Source: Gammaproteobacteria bacterium
Lineage (GTDB): Bacteria > Pseudomonadota > Gammaproteobacteria > UBA4575
NCBI GenBank assembly: GCA_026713925.1
Contig: JAPONM010000035.1
Span: 1 to 64,000 of the forward strand
Length of the DNA stretch: 64,000 nucleotides
Reading direction: 5' to 3'
The notes beneath the pieces are model-generated. The model ran no database searches. It saw nothing but the letters and a program-made list of their open reading frames with translations, and was not told the DNA's origin. The position numbers were made by a program, and so were the translations under genes. Below, one piece after another: positions 56,967 to 64,000 of this stretch (within the stretch, counting starts at the first letter, position 1; every line of letters starts with the position of its first letter).

Positions 56967-57461
56967 TTTCATTAGGTTTATCCCTTAACCAGGCTGTCTG
57001 TCCGTTCCGGTTCGCTATCGTAGCCGTAGCAGATCGTAAAGATTGCTGCCCTGCCCCGCATCCTAGCCGTTGCCTCGACAAGACAAAACCCGCTTGATGA
57101 TTCCTGAAGTGCCACTGGACAGACTTGCCTGATAGTTTGGCGGCAATCATCAGCATGAATACTCAGTATTCTTCCAAGCCCCTCGCGAATCAGGAAAGCC
57201 GGTTTCAGCCAAATACAGCCTTGAAATCATCCCCTGTTTTACTACCCTGCAGAGACATTGCTGCTGGCTCCGGCTGTTTGTTATGCCCACAACAATGAGA
57301 TTACGGCTCAACATGACCTGAAGCAGGTCTGGACGCAAGTAGGGTTTAGAGTTGATTTTAATTCATGTTAGCCTGCAGACTCGAACACGCCCAAGTTCAA
57401 CGGCGCACCATGCTATGATATGCGCGTAACACGAGCCGTGGTCTGACTACTCCGAACCACC
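56967..57461. other. Non-coding stretch between katG and xseB
   Basis: About 495 bases. The minus-strand frame 56923-57156 runs through the katG terminator and is not credible; a 62-codon frame at 57150-57338 has no family character. TATGAT near 57413 might be a -10 for xseB. Confidence 0.55.
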
Positions 57462-57713
57462 ATGAAAAATACAGCAAAATCCGTGAACTTTGAAAAGTCA
57501 CTTGAACAGCTTGAAGCACTGGTCAACAGACTGGAAAAAGGTGGATTGTCTCTAGAGGAATCACTTAAATGTTTTGAACAGGGCGTTAAGCTCACACGTG
57601 AATGCCGACAAGCCCTGCAAAGTGCAGAACAGAAGATTTCTGTATTGAGCAAAGAAAATGGAGACTGGGTAGAAAAGAACTTTGATCACGGAGAAATGGT
57701 TGAAAAAGATTGA
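57462..57713 (+). CDS. xseB: Exodeoxyribonuclease VII small subunit
   Basis: XseB binds several copies to XseA to form the single-strand nuclease. The 83 residues are the usual helical hairpin: FEKSLEQLEALVNRLEKGG, LSLEESLKCFEQGVKL and a C-terminal tail. It overlaps ispA, the standard xseB-ispA-dxs series of gammaproteobacteria. Confidence 0.97.
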   Translation: MKNTAKSVNFEKSLEQLEALVNRLEKGGLSLEESLKCFEQGVKLTRECRQALQSAEQKISVLSKENGDWVEKNFDHGEMVEKD

Positions 57714-58587
57714 CGAGATCCTTGATCAGTACGCAGGACGCGTAAACCAGCAGCTTGAAAAATGCCTGCCTGAAGAATCCGATCCCCCCCATGTCTTGCA
57801 TCAGGCCATGCGCTATGCAGTGCTGGGTGATGGCAAACGCATTCGTCCGATACTGGTGTATACCACGGGAGAAGCTCTAGGCGTGCCCTTGGAAAGGCTG
57901 GATTCTCCAGCTTGTGCCGTGGAACTTATTCACAGTTACTCACTTGTTCATGATGATTTGCCGGCTATGGATGATGACGACCTGCGCCGCGGTCGGCCTA
58001 CCTGTCACAAAGCATTTGATGAGGCCACTGCAATCCTTGTAGGCGATGCCGTACAAGCCCTGGCCTTTTCGGAACTGGCCAACGATTCTGCCAACACTCT
58101 GCACCGGCGAATCGCAATGATTCAACTCCTAGCAGAATGTACGGGCTCACAGGGAATGGTAGGCGGACAGGCTATCGACCTTGCCTCAGTAGACAAAAAG
58201 CTCAGCAAGGAAGAGATAGAGCACATGCATCGCCTCAAGACAGGTGCTCTGATCAAGGCCAGTGTGCTAATGGCTGCCATCGCAGACCATACCAACAATT
58301 CTGAAACATATAACCATCTTGCACGCTTCGCAGAGTGTCTTGGCCTCATTTTCCAGATACGTGATGACATACTTGATATTCAGGGAAATACAGAAATTTT
58401 GGGGAAACCCCAGGGATCTGATGCTGCGCAAAACAAACCAACCTACCCTAGCATTGTAGGCATGGAGGAAGCAGAAAATGCCAGCTCCGAGTTATTGAGA
58501 CAGGCCTGCCATGAGATGGACCAACTGAGTGTCCAGTGGGAAAGCCTGCACACTGTAAGTCACTATATTGTGACGCGCAGTTTGTAG
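57700..58587 (+). CDS. ispA: Polyprenyl (farnesyl) diphosphate synthase
   Basis: IspA condenses IPP with DMAPP and GPP to make farnesyl diphosphate. The 295 residues show GKRIRP (45-50), the first Asp-rich motif DDLPAMDDDD (85-94) and the second, RDDILD, followed by GKPQGSD. A TTG at 57700-57702 with GGAG six bases upstream is taken as start; a TTG six codons earlier is possible. It overlaps xseB by 14 bases, so translation is likely coupled. Confidence 0.96.
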   Translation: MKKIDEILDQYAGRVNQQLEKCLPEESDPPHVLHQAMRYAVLGDGKRIRPILVYTTGEALGVPLERLDSPACAVELIHSYSLVHDDLPAMDDDDLRRGRPTCHKAFDEATAILVGDAVQALAFSELANDSANTLHRRIAMIQLLAECTGSQGMVGGQAIDLASVDKKLSKEEIEHMHRLKTGALIKASVLMAAIADHTNNSETYNHLARFAECLGLIFQIRDDILDIQGNTEILGKPQGSDAAQNKPTYPSIVGMEEAENASSELLRQACHEMDQLSVQWESLHTVSHYIVTRSL

Positions 58588-58741
58588 GCAATTTACACGG
58601 ATCATGCAATACCTGGTTTTCACTGGCGGTCAAACCTTGCGGGTCTGATCCATCGACACAGCCCTGCATCAAGGTGCAAAAACTGTGTGGCACCGAAGCG
58701 GGTCAGTGGTTCTTAACAAATTCTCCAAGTAGCCTCATAAT

Positions 58742-58770
58742 TTGTTCTACTATGGTCATGTCTGTATACT
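58742..58770 (+). promoter_or_regulatory. Candidate sigma-70 promoter of dxs
   Basis: TTGTTC (58742-58747) and TATACT (58765-58770) are 17 bases apart, with a start near 58777 and a 30-base leader. It would let dxs be transcribed apart from xseB-ispA. Confidence 0.5.
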
Positions 58771-58806
58771 CGAATCAAATGTTTCGTCTCTAGTAATGTT
58801 CATCTT

Positions 58807-60723
58807 ATGACAGACGCACGCTACCCATTATTATCCGGAATTGATTATCCTGCAGACCTGCGGGCACTGGATGCAAATCAGATTCCCGCGGTTGCAAACG
58901 AACTTCGGACCTACCTGCTGGATGCCATTTCAAGTTGTGGCGGACATTTTGCAGGAGGTCTAGGCGCCATCGAAATCACGACCGCCCTGCATTATGTCTT
59001 TGATACCCCGCATGACCGAATTGTATGGGATGTGGGACACCAGTGTTATCCGCACAAAATTCTTACCGGACGAAAAGACCGCATCACGACCATCCGGACT
59101 CGAGGTGGACTCGCACCATTTCCGAAAAGGAGCGAGAGCGATTACGATCATTTTGGCACTGGGCATTCAAGCACCTCCATCAGCGCAGCACTGGGCATGG
59201 CAATTGCCAGTGCCCAGCTGGATAAAAATCGCAAGGTAATCGCGGTAATTGGAGATGGCGGCATCACGGGTGGGCTGGCCTATGAGGCACTGAATCACCT
59301 GGGCAGCAGTGATGCAAATCTGCTGGTCATACTCAATGATAATGAGATGTCGATCTCACCCAATGTCGGTGCCATGACCAATTACCTGACCCGTATATTG
59401 TCCGGGAAAGTGTCCTCGACCATAAACTTGGGCAGCGAAAAACTGCTGCAACCTATCCCTCCTGCCCACGAGCTCATGAGGCGCACCAAAGAACATGTCA
59501 AAGGGATGCTGGCTCCTCCAGGCACATTATTCGAAGAAATGGGAATACATTATTTTGGCCCTGCAAACGGACATGATGTAGGCAGCCTGGTGAAAATTCT
59601 GCAGAATCTGAAGCAACTGAAGGGACCCCGCCTGCTGCATATTTATACGGTCAAGGGCAAAGGATACAAAAAAGCTGAATCGGACCCGGTAGGCTATCAT
59701 GCGGTACCCGTTTTTGACAAACATGTCGGAGTCGTAAAACCTGATGGCCCGTCCAAAGTGACCTACACAAAGGTTTTTGGAAACTGGCTGTGCGACATTG
59801 CAGAACAGGACAAGCGGGTTGTTGCAATCACTCCTGCCATGCGCGAAGGATCCGGTCTGGTCGAGTATGCCAAAAAATTTCCCGAGCGCTATTTTGATGT
59901 TGCCATTGCTGAACAGCATTCGGTCACACTCGCTGCAGGCATGGCCTGCGAGAACATCAAGCCAATCGTTGCGATTTATTCGACTTTCCTGCAACGCGGC
60001 TATGACCAGTTGATCCATGACGTGGCGGTACAGAACCTCCCTGTTATGTTCGCGATTGACCGTGCCGGGATGGTCGGAGCAGACGGGCAAACACATGCCG
60101 GCAGTTATGATCTGACGTATTTGCGATGCATACCCAACATGATGGTCATGGTACCCTGCGATGAAAACGAAACACGTCGTATGTTATACACCGCCTACCT
60201 GCAGGACTGCCCTGCTGCCGTGCGCTACCCTCGTGGCAGCGGGCCAGGTGTGCCTGTCCAGCCCGAAATGAATGCCGTCGAAGTTGGCAAGGCAAAAGTG
60301 ATGCGTCACGGCCAACGGGTAGCTATCCTCGCATTCGGCAGCCCCGTATACGATGCCCTGAAAGTAGGCGAGGAGCTGGATGCAACTGTAGTCAACATGC
60401 GCTTTGTCAAGCCAATAGACCAAACCCTTGTCACTGAAGTAGCCAGGGGCCATGACTTTATCATTACGATAGAAGACAATGTCGTGATGGGAGGTGCAGG
60501 CTCAGCGGTCAACGAAGTTCTTGCACCGGGCAGAATCCCTGTCTGCATCAAAAATCTTGGCTTGCCAGACCGGTACCTGAACCACGCTACGCGTGAAGAG
60601 CAGTTGAGTGAAGCGGAACTGGATGCGGACTCCATACTGGAATCTATCCAGTGCTTTATTGCTGAGGATCAGAAAGTCACAGATGCAAAGGAACGGTTCA
60701 GAAGCCAGAACGCCGCATCATGA
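58807..60723 (+). CDS. dxs: 1-deoxy-D-xylulose-5-phosphate synthase
   Basis: Dxs makes DXP from pyruvate and glyceraldehyde-3-phosphate with thiamine diphosphate, the entry step of the MEP pathway that IspG serves later. The 638 residues include DVGHQCYPHKILTGR, HFGTGHSSTSISAALG, the ThDP motif GDGGITGG...LNDNEMSI, DRAGMVGADGQTHAG and PRGSGPG. Length is typical. It converges with bamC, two bases apart. Confidence 0.98.
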   Translation: MTDARYPLLSGIDYPADLRALDANQIPAVANELRTYLLDAISSCGGHFAGGLGAIEITTALHYVFDTPHDRIVWDVGHQCYPHKILTGRKDRITTIRTRGGLAPFPKRSESDYDHFGTGHSSTSISAALGMAIASAQLDKNRKVIAVIGDGGITGGLAYEALNHLGSSDANLLVILNDNEMSISPNVGAMTNYLTRILSGKVSSTINLGSEKLLQPIPPAHELMRRTKEHVKGMLAPPGTLFEEMGIHYFGPANGHDVGSLVKILQNLKQLKGPRLLHIYTVKGKGYKKAESDPVGYHAVPVFDKHVGVVKPDGPSKVTYTKVFGNWLCDIAEQDKRVVAITPAMREGSGLVEYAKKFPERYFDVAIAEQHSVTLAAGMACENIKPIVAIYSTFLQRGYDQLIHDVAVQNLPVMFAIDRAGMVGADGQTHAGSYDLTYLRCIPNMMVMVPCDENETRRMLYTAYLQDCPAAVRYPRGSGPGVPVQPEMNAVEVGKAKVMRHGQRVAILAFGSPVYDALKVGEELDATVVNMRFVKPIDQTLVTEVARGHDFIITIEDNVVMGGAGSAVNEVLAPGRIPVCIKNLGLPDRYLNHATREEQLSEAELDADSILESIQCFIAEDQKVTDAKERFRSQNAAS

Positions 60724-60725
60724 AT

Positions 60726-61796
60726 TCATGCGCGGGGATAATTGCCTGGATAGGCTGACACGATTCTGCGCAACAACCTTCTTGCGGTTTCAGGATGAAG
60801 CGCATCCTCTTCTCGATCCATTTCATGCGCGGTGATCAGAGTCTGCTTGCCTTGTCCAAGCAGATGAATCTGGTAATGTGCCTCTTTCGTGGCGGCTTCC
60901 TGTACGCCTGCCTGTGTGGGAACCGGGTCCGCATCCAGCGAAACGATGTAGACCCCCTTGTTCCGATTATGATCTTCCACCACCAGACCTGAACGATCCA
61001 GCGCCACGCCGGTTCTGCGCCAAACCCTTGAGAAAACATCCCCTACCATCAATACCGGAATTCCCTCGATGTCCTTGATGTCGAGATACAGGAACTGTGA
61101 ATCTGAAGTTGCAAACTTAAGCTCCGCCTCTTCTTTTGAAGTACCCAGAAATTTCATCAGCCTGATCATCATCTCTGCCTCCCGGTCACTGTTGGGTGGC
61201 TGTGGTTTCCACAGGATCTGATCTTCTGCATTGACGGCGGCGACCTCCAGACCACGTTGAGTCAAGAATATGTTGGTCACAGCATTGGGTTGACGCTCAA
61301 GGCGAATGCGAAACTTCTCGCTGGTAATATCAAAACTCTCCTGCCGGGACAGTGTATCCCGAAAACGGCCCAGATCCTGGGTCCATTGGGTTTCAAGATA
61401 ACCCAGTGAAGGTTCATCTTCAGCAATCCTGAAGCCTTCATCCTGCCAGAATTTGCGTAACAATGGCCACAATGTAACCGGGTCGGTATCCACCTCCAGC
61501 CAGCGCGTAGGACCCTCGCGCCGCACCCGAATTTCAAGGAACTCTGGCAATACCACTGCCCCGAGTGCCGGCTCCTGAGATTCCAGCGCACTGACCCGGT
61601 CACTTGCAGTTTTTGGAATCTTCAGGCTTTTTTCCCATTCAGGGGTGACCAGGTCGGGTGGAGCTTCAAGTGGGTTGGTGGAGGTACTGTCCGTATAGTC
61701 ACGCCCCATCTGTTTAAGGGCACCGCAACCGCTCAACGCAAGATGCAGAACGGCGATCAGCGTGATATGCAGTATAAGTGAGGGGTAATGATTCAT
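60726..61796 (-). CDS. bamC: Outer-membrane assembly lipoprotein BamC
   Basis: BamC is a lipoprotein of the BAM complex. The signal peptide ends in the lipobox LSGC (Cys24). An unstructured N-terminal segment follows (DYTDSTSTNPLEAPPDLVTPEW) that in E. coli contacts BamD, then two helix-grip domains (about 100-210 and 230-340; WLEVDTDPVTLWPLLRKFW, and the later FSRVWRRTGVALDRSGL). The 356 residues agree with the family. It follows dapA by 18 bases, the conserved dapA-bamC pairing. Confidence 0.93.
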   Translation of the reverse strand: MNHYPSLILHITLIAVLHLALSGCGALKQMGRDYTDSTSTNPLEAPPDLVTPEWEKSLKIPKTASDRVSALESQEPALGAVVLPEFLEIRVRREGPTRWLEVDTDPVTLWPLLRKFWQDEGFRIAEDEPSLGYLETQWTQDLGRFRDTLSRQESFDITSEKFRIRLERQPNAVTNIFLTQRGLEVAAVNAEDQILWKPQPPNSDREAEMMIRLMKFLGTSKEEAELKFATSDSQFLYLDIKDIEGIPVLMVGDVFSRVWRRTGVALDRSGLVVEDHNRNKGVYIVSLDADPVPTQAGVQEAATKEAHYQIHLLGQGKQTLITAHEMDREEDALHPETARRLLRRIVSAYPGNYPRA

Positions 61797-61814
61797 GGAG
61801 ATATCTAGTATTCC

Positions 61815-62690
61815 TTACAAGCTGCCAGCTGCTCGCAATGCCTCACGCAGTGTTTCATGATGAGTACCCGACAAGGCTGTCATGGGCAAGCGTATGCCCA
61901 CGGGAAACAGGCCCATTTCAGCCAGGCACCACTTGACAGGAATCGGATTCGATTCGACAAACAGATCCCTGTTCAGTCTTTCCAGCCTGGCATTGATCTT
62001 TAGGGCTTCGGACCGGTCTCCCTCCAAGCATGCCTTGCAGAGCGCATGAAACAGTTTCGGTGCGACGTTCCCTGTAACGGTGATTACGCCATGGCCCCCT
62101 GCAAGCAGAAATTCCATGGCCGTGCCATCGTCACCACTGATCAATAAAAATTCTCCTTTGCTTTCCGCGAGAATCTCCTTGCAGCGTTCGATATTACCGG
62201 TCGCCTCTTTTATTCCAACGATGTTATCAACCCGGGAGAGACGGATGACTGTTTCAGGTAGCAGGTCACATACTGTGCGCCCAGGCACATTATACAGGAT
62301 CTGGGGAATTGAGACCGCTTTGGAAACAGCCTTGTAATGCAGGGCCAGCCCCTCCTGAGTAGGTTTATTGTAGTAGGGTGCAACGAGCAAGCAGGCATCG
62401 GCACCCGCATCTTTGGCACACCGGGTCAGTTCGATTGTTTCTTGAGTGGAATTCGTTCCGCTTCCTGCAATGACAGGCACACGTCCCCTGACCTGCTCGA
62501 CAACAAACCGAATGACCTCACAGTGTTCGGCATGGTCCAGCGTCGCCGACTCGCCTGTAGTTCCTGCAGGAACCAACGCATCACTGCAACTTTCAATGTG
62601 AAACTCGACAAAATTGGCCAAAGTTCCATAATCGATCGCGCCATCTTCATGCATAGGCGTGGCAATTGCGACCATGCTGCCTCTAAACAC
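61815..62690 (-). CDS. dapA: 4-hydroxy-tetrahydrodipicolinate synthase
   Basis: DapA joins pyruvate and aspartate semialdehyde in lysine and diaminopimelate synthesis. The 291 residues include GTTGESATL with Thr44 and Thr45, Tyr133 in YNVPGRT and the Schiff-base Lys161 in GIKEATG, all at the E. coli positions. GTG at 62688-62690 with GGGG upstream gives the family start; a TTG four codons earlier is possible. It is co-transcribed with bamC. Confidence 0.97.
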   Translation of the reverse strand: MFRGSMVAIATPMHEDGAIDYGTLANFVEFHIESCSDALVPAGTTGESATLDHAEHCEVIRFVVEQVRGRVPVIAGSGTNSTQETIELTRCAKDAGADACLLVAPYYNKPTQEGLALHYKAVSKAVSIPQILYNVPGRTVCDLLPETVIRLSRVDNIVGIKEATGNIERCKEILAESKGEFLLISGDDGTAMEFLLAGGHGVITVTGNVAPKLFHALCKACLEGDRSEALKINARLERLNRDLFVESNPIPVKWCLAEMGLFPVGIRLPMTALSGTHHETLREALRAAGSL

Positions 62691-62812
62691 AGGATACCCC
62701 AAACAGGTTTCGAATCAGGAAGGCTTTGGATAGTACTGATGGAATCATGCCATTACAAGAAAATACCTGCCCTGAAAATAGTTTGGAGACTCGCGATTGT
62801 GATGATTGTGCA

Positions 62813-63907
62813 TTAACCGGACAGTGACTGCTGTTTTTGCTGAGAATCATCATTGATAGCTGTCAATGCACGAATCACTGCATGGAACAGCGTCGCAAGT
62901 GGAATTGCAAAAAACACTCCCCATAGCCCCCAGATACTACCAAACACCAGTACTGCTGCAATAATTGCAACAGGGTGCAAGTTTACGATCTCGGAAAACA
63001 GCAGGGGAACCAGGATATTCCCGTCCAAAAGCTGAATCGCACTGTAGGCAATCAGGACATACACAAACTGGGAACCGAACCCCCATTGGAAGTATGACAC
63101 AAATGCAATCGGGATGGTGACTACAGCAGCACCCACATAGGGAATGATTACGGAAATGCCCACCAAGAATGAAAGCAGTATGGCGTACTCCAGGCCGAAG
63201 AATAAAAATGTTACATAGGTAACAGTCCAGACCACCAGAATCTCAACCACTTTTCCACGAATATAGCTTGCTATTTTCTTGTTGACCTCAACCCACACTT
63301 CGTGCGTCAGCTCGCGCTCGGGCGGCAGGAAACTTTCCAGCCACCCCAGAATCTTGTATTTGTCCTTGAGGAAAAAGAATACCAGCAGCGGAACAAGTAT
63401 CAGATAAATCATTATCGTGATCAGCCCTACCACAGACTCCAGGGGCTGACTGAAAAAGTTGTGCCCGACTGAAATCAGTTGTGACTGCACGGACCATATC
63501 AACTCACCGATCTGATCCTCGGTAAAGATCTGTGCAAGACTTGGATATTTATCCGGCAGTTGCATCAAAAGGTTTTGCCCGTGTGTAATCATGTCTGGCA
63601 GTTCGCGGAAAAACTGCGTGAGCTGTTGTGACAGCTTTGGAATCAGTGCAAACAGAATCAGAATCAACAAGGCTATGAAGACAAGAAACACCAGTATCAA
63701 TGCCAGAAACCTCGGGATTCTGCCCTGCTGCAATATGCTCACTCCCCCGTCCAAGATATAGGCTATGACAATGCTGGCCAACAAGGGTGCCAGAATGTCA
63801 CCAAAAAGAAACACGCTGGCAAATCCGATAATCAGGCATAGTGCAAGAATAACGACCTGCGGATTTGAGAAGTTTCGATGGTACCAGTTTTTAATGTATT
63901 CGATCAT
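62813..63907 (-). CDS. AI-2E family (PerM-like) membrane protein
   Basis: The 364 residues have eight membrane segments and the pattern of the PerM/YdgG superfamily: an N-terminal pair of helices, a helical extramembrane domain with LPDKYPSLAQIF, and the C-terminal YVGAAVVTIPIAFV and DGNILVPLLFSEIVNLHPVAIIAAVLVFGSIWG block. Members have been linked to AI-2 export, sodium-proton exchange and permease roles, so no substrate can be given. It lies upstream of dapA, a frequent arrangement. Confidence 0.88.
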   Translation of the reverse strand: MIEYIKNWYHRNFSNPQVVILALCLIIGFASVFLFGDILAPLLASIVIAYILDGGVSILQQGRIPRFLALILVFLVFIALLILILFALIPKLSQQLTQFFRELPDMITHGQNLLMQLPDKYPSLAQIFTEDQIGELIWSVQSQLISVGHNFFSQPLESVVGLITIMIYLILVPLLVFFFLKDKYKILGWLESFLPPERELTHEVWVEVNKKIASYIRGKVVEILVVWTVTYVTFLFFGLEYAILLSFLVGISVIIPYVGAAVVTIPIAFVSYFQWGFGSQFVYVLIAYSAIQLLDGNILVPLLFSEIVNLHPVAIIAAVLVFGSIWGLWGVFFAIPLATLFHAVIRALTAINDDSQQKQQSLSG

Positions 63908-63946
63908 GTACTGATTCGATACGCTGAATGAGAATTTTGCATCAGG

Positions 63947-64000
63947 TTACACTTCGGGTTTGAAACCCTTTGCCGGGTCTGTCATGGGTGCTTCAGGTAA
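63947..64000 (-). CDS. C-terminal end of an unknown gene, cut by the window edge
   Basis: The minus strand is open for 18 codons from the right edge to TAA at 63947-63949, reading PEAPMTDPAKGFKPEV at its end. The stop lies 39 bases before the PerM-like start. Too short to name; a chance frame is possible. Confidence 0.3.
   Translation of the reverse strand, partial: LPEAPMTDPAKGFKPEV

Noticed and set aside
56923-57156. 77-codon minus-strand frame after katG
   Set aside because: It reads through the katG terminator hairpin and has no family resemblance.

Overview
The window reads as a gammaproteobacterial chromosome segment of moderate G+C by eye (not calculated). The gene orders are classical for that class: rpsF-rpsR-(DUF2232)-rplI-dnaB, rnr, purA-hisZ-DUF2065-hflC-hflK-hflX-hfq-miaA-mutL-amiC-tsaE-nnrD-queG, pcnB-folK-dgk-panB-panC, rpsP-rimM-trmD-rplS beside ffh-ypjD-corB, znuB-znuC-zur, and xseB-ispA-dxs facing bamC-dapA. 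A separate hisZ, DUF2232 between rpsR and rplI, and an endonuclease-type MutL argue against enterics and fit a free-living or symbiotic Chromatiales/Thiotrichales-like lineage; I cannot name the genus.

Layout. 1-2079 is an accessory, partly decayed stretch: a truncated lipoprotein frame, a start-less coding remnant, tRNA-Arg(CCT), a B12-radical-SAM gene fragment cut off exactly at the tRNA 3' end, and a small membrane-anchored protein. 2080-11281 is core: ispG, an acyl-CoA ligase, dnaB, the S6/S18/L9 operon and RNase R. 11439-15138 is a small tRNA-Leu(CAG) island bounded by an imperfect copy of the tRNA 3' end. It carries a SulP-STAS-cNMP transporter, an interrupted small exported protein and an ABM-domain protein. 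15292-34401 holds DUF411, purA/hisZ, the HflKC-HflX-Hfq-MiaA-MutL cluster, a stand-alone RibD-C reductase, SohB, cell-wall amidase, t6A synthesis, NAD(P)HX repair, queuosine synthesis and pgi. 34402-43415 holds pantothenate/folate/RNA-polyadenylation genes, Hsp15, a GST-like protein, HtpG, a glutamine amidotransferase and Ogt. 43608-54016 covers translation and SRP genes, CorB-like transport, RadA, FdhD and zinc uptake with Zur. 54017-57461 is again accessory in flavour: a Zur-operator-like palindrome, a small gene with an in-frame TGA, katG and a terminator. 57462-64000 ends with MEP/prenyl genes, BamC, DapA and a PerM-type protein.

Functionally most of the window is housekeeping: translation and its quality control, replication and repair, isoprenoid supply (IspG, Dxs, IspA all present), envelope maintenance and zinc homeostasis. 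The unusual material is concentrated at the two tRNA loci, in the tandem-repeat tail of ribosomal protein S6, in a structured RNA-like stretch between rnr and rpsF, and around katG. No transposase, integrase, rRNA operon, CRISPR array or obvious defence system was found. I saw no clear candidate for a wholly new multi-gene system; the tRNA-Leu island and the S6 tail are the strongest oddities.
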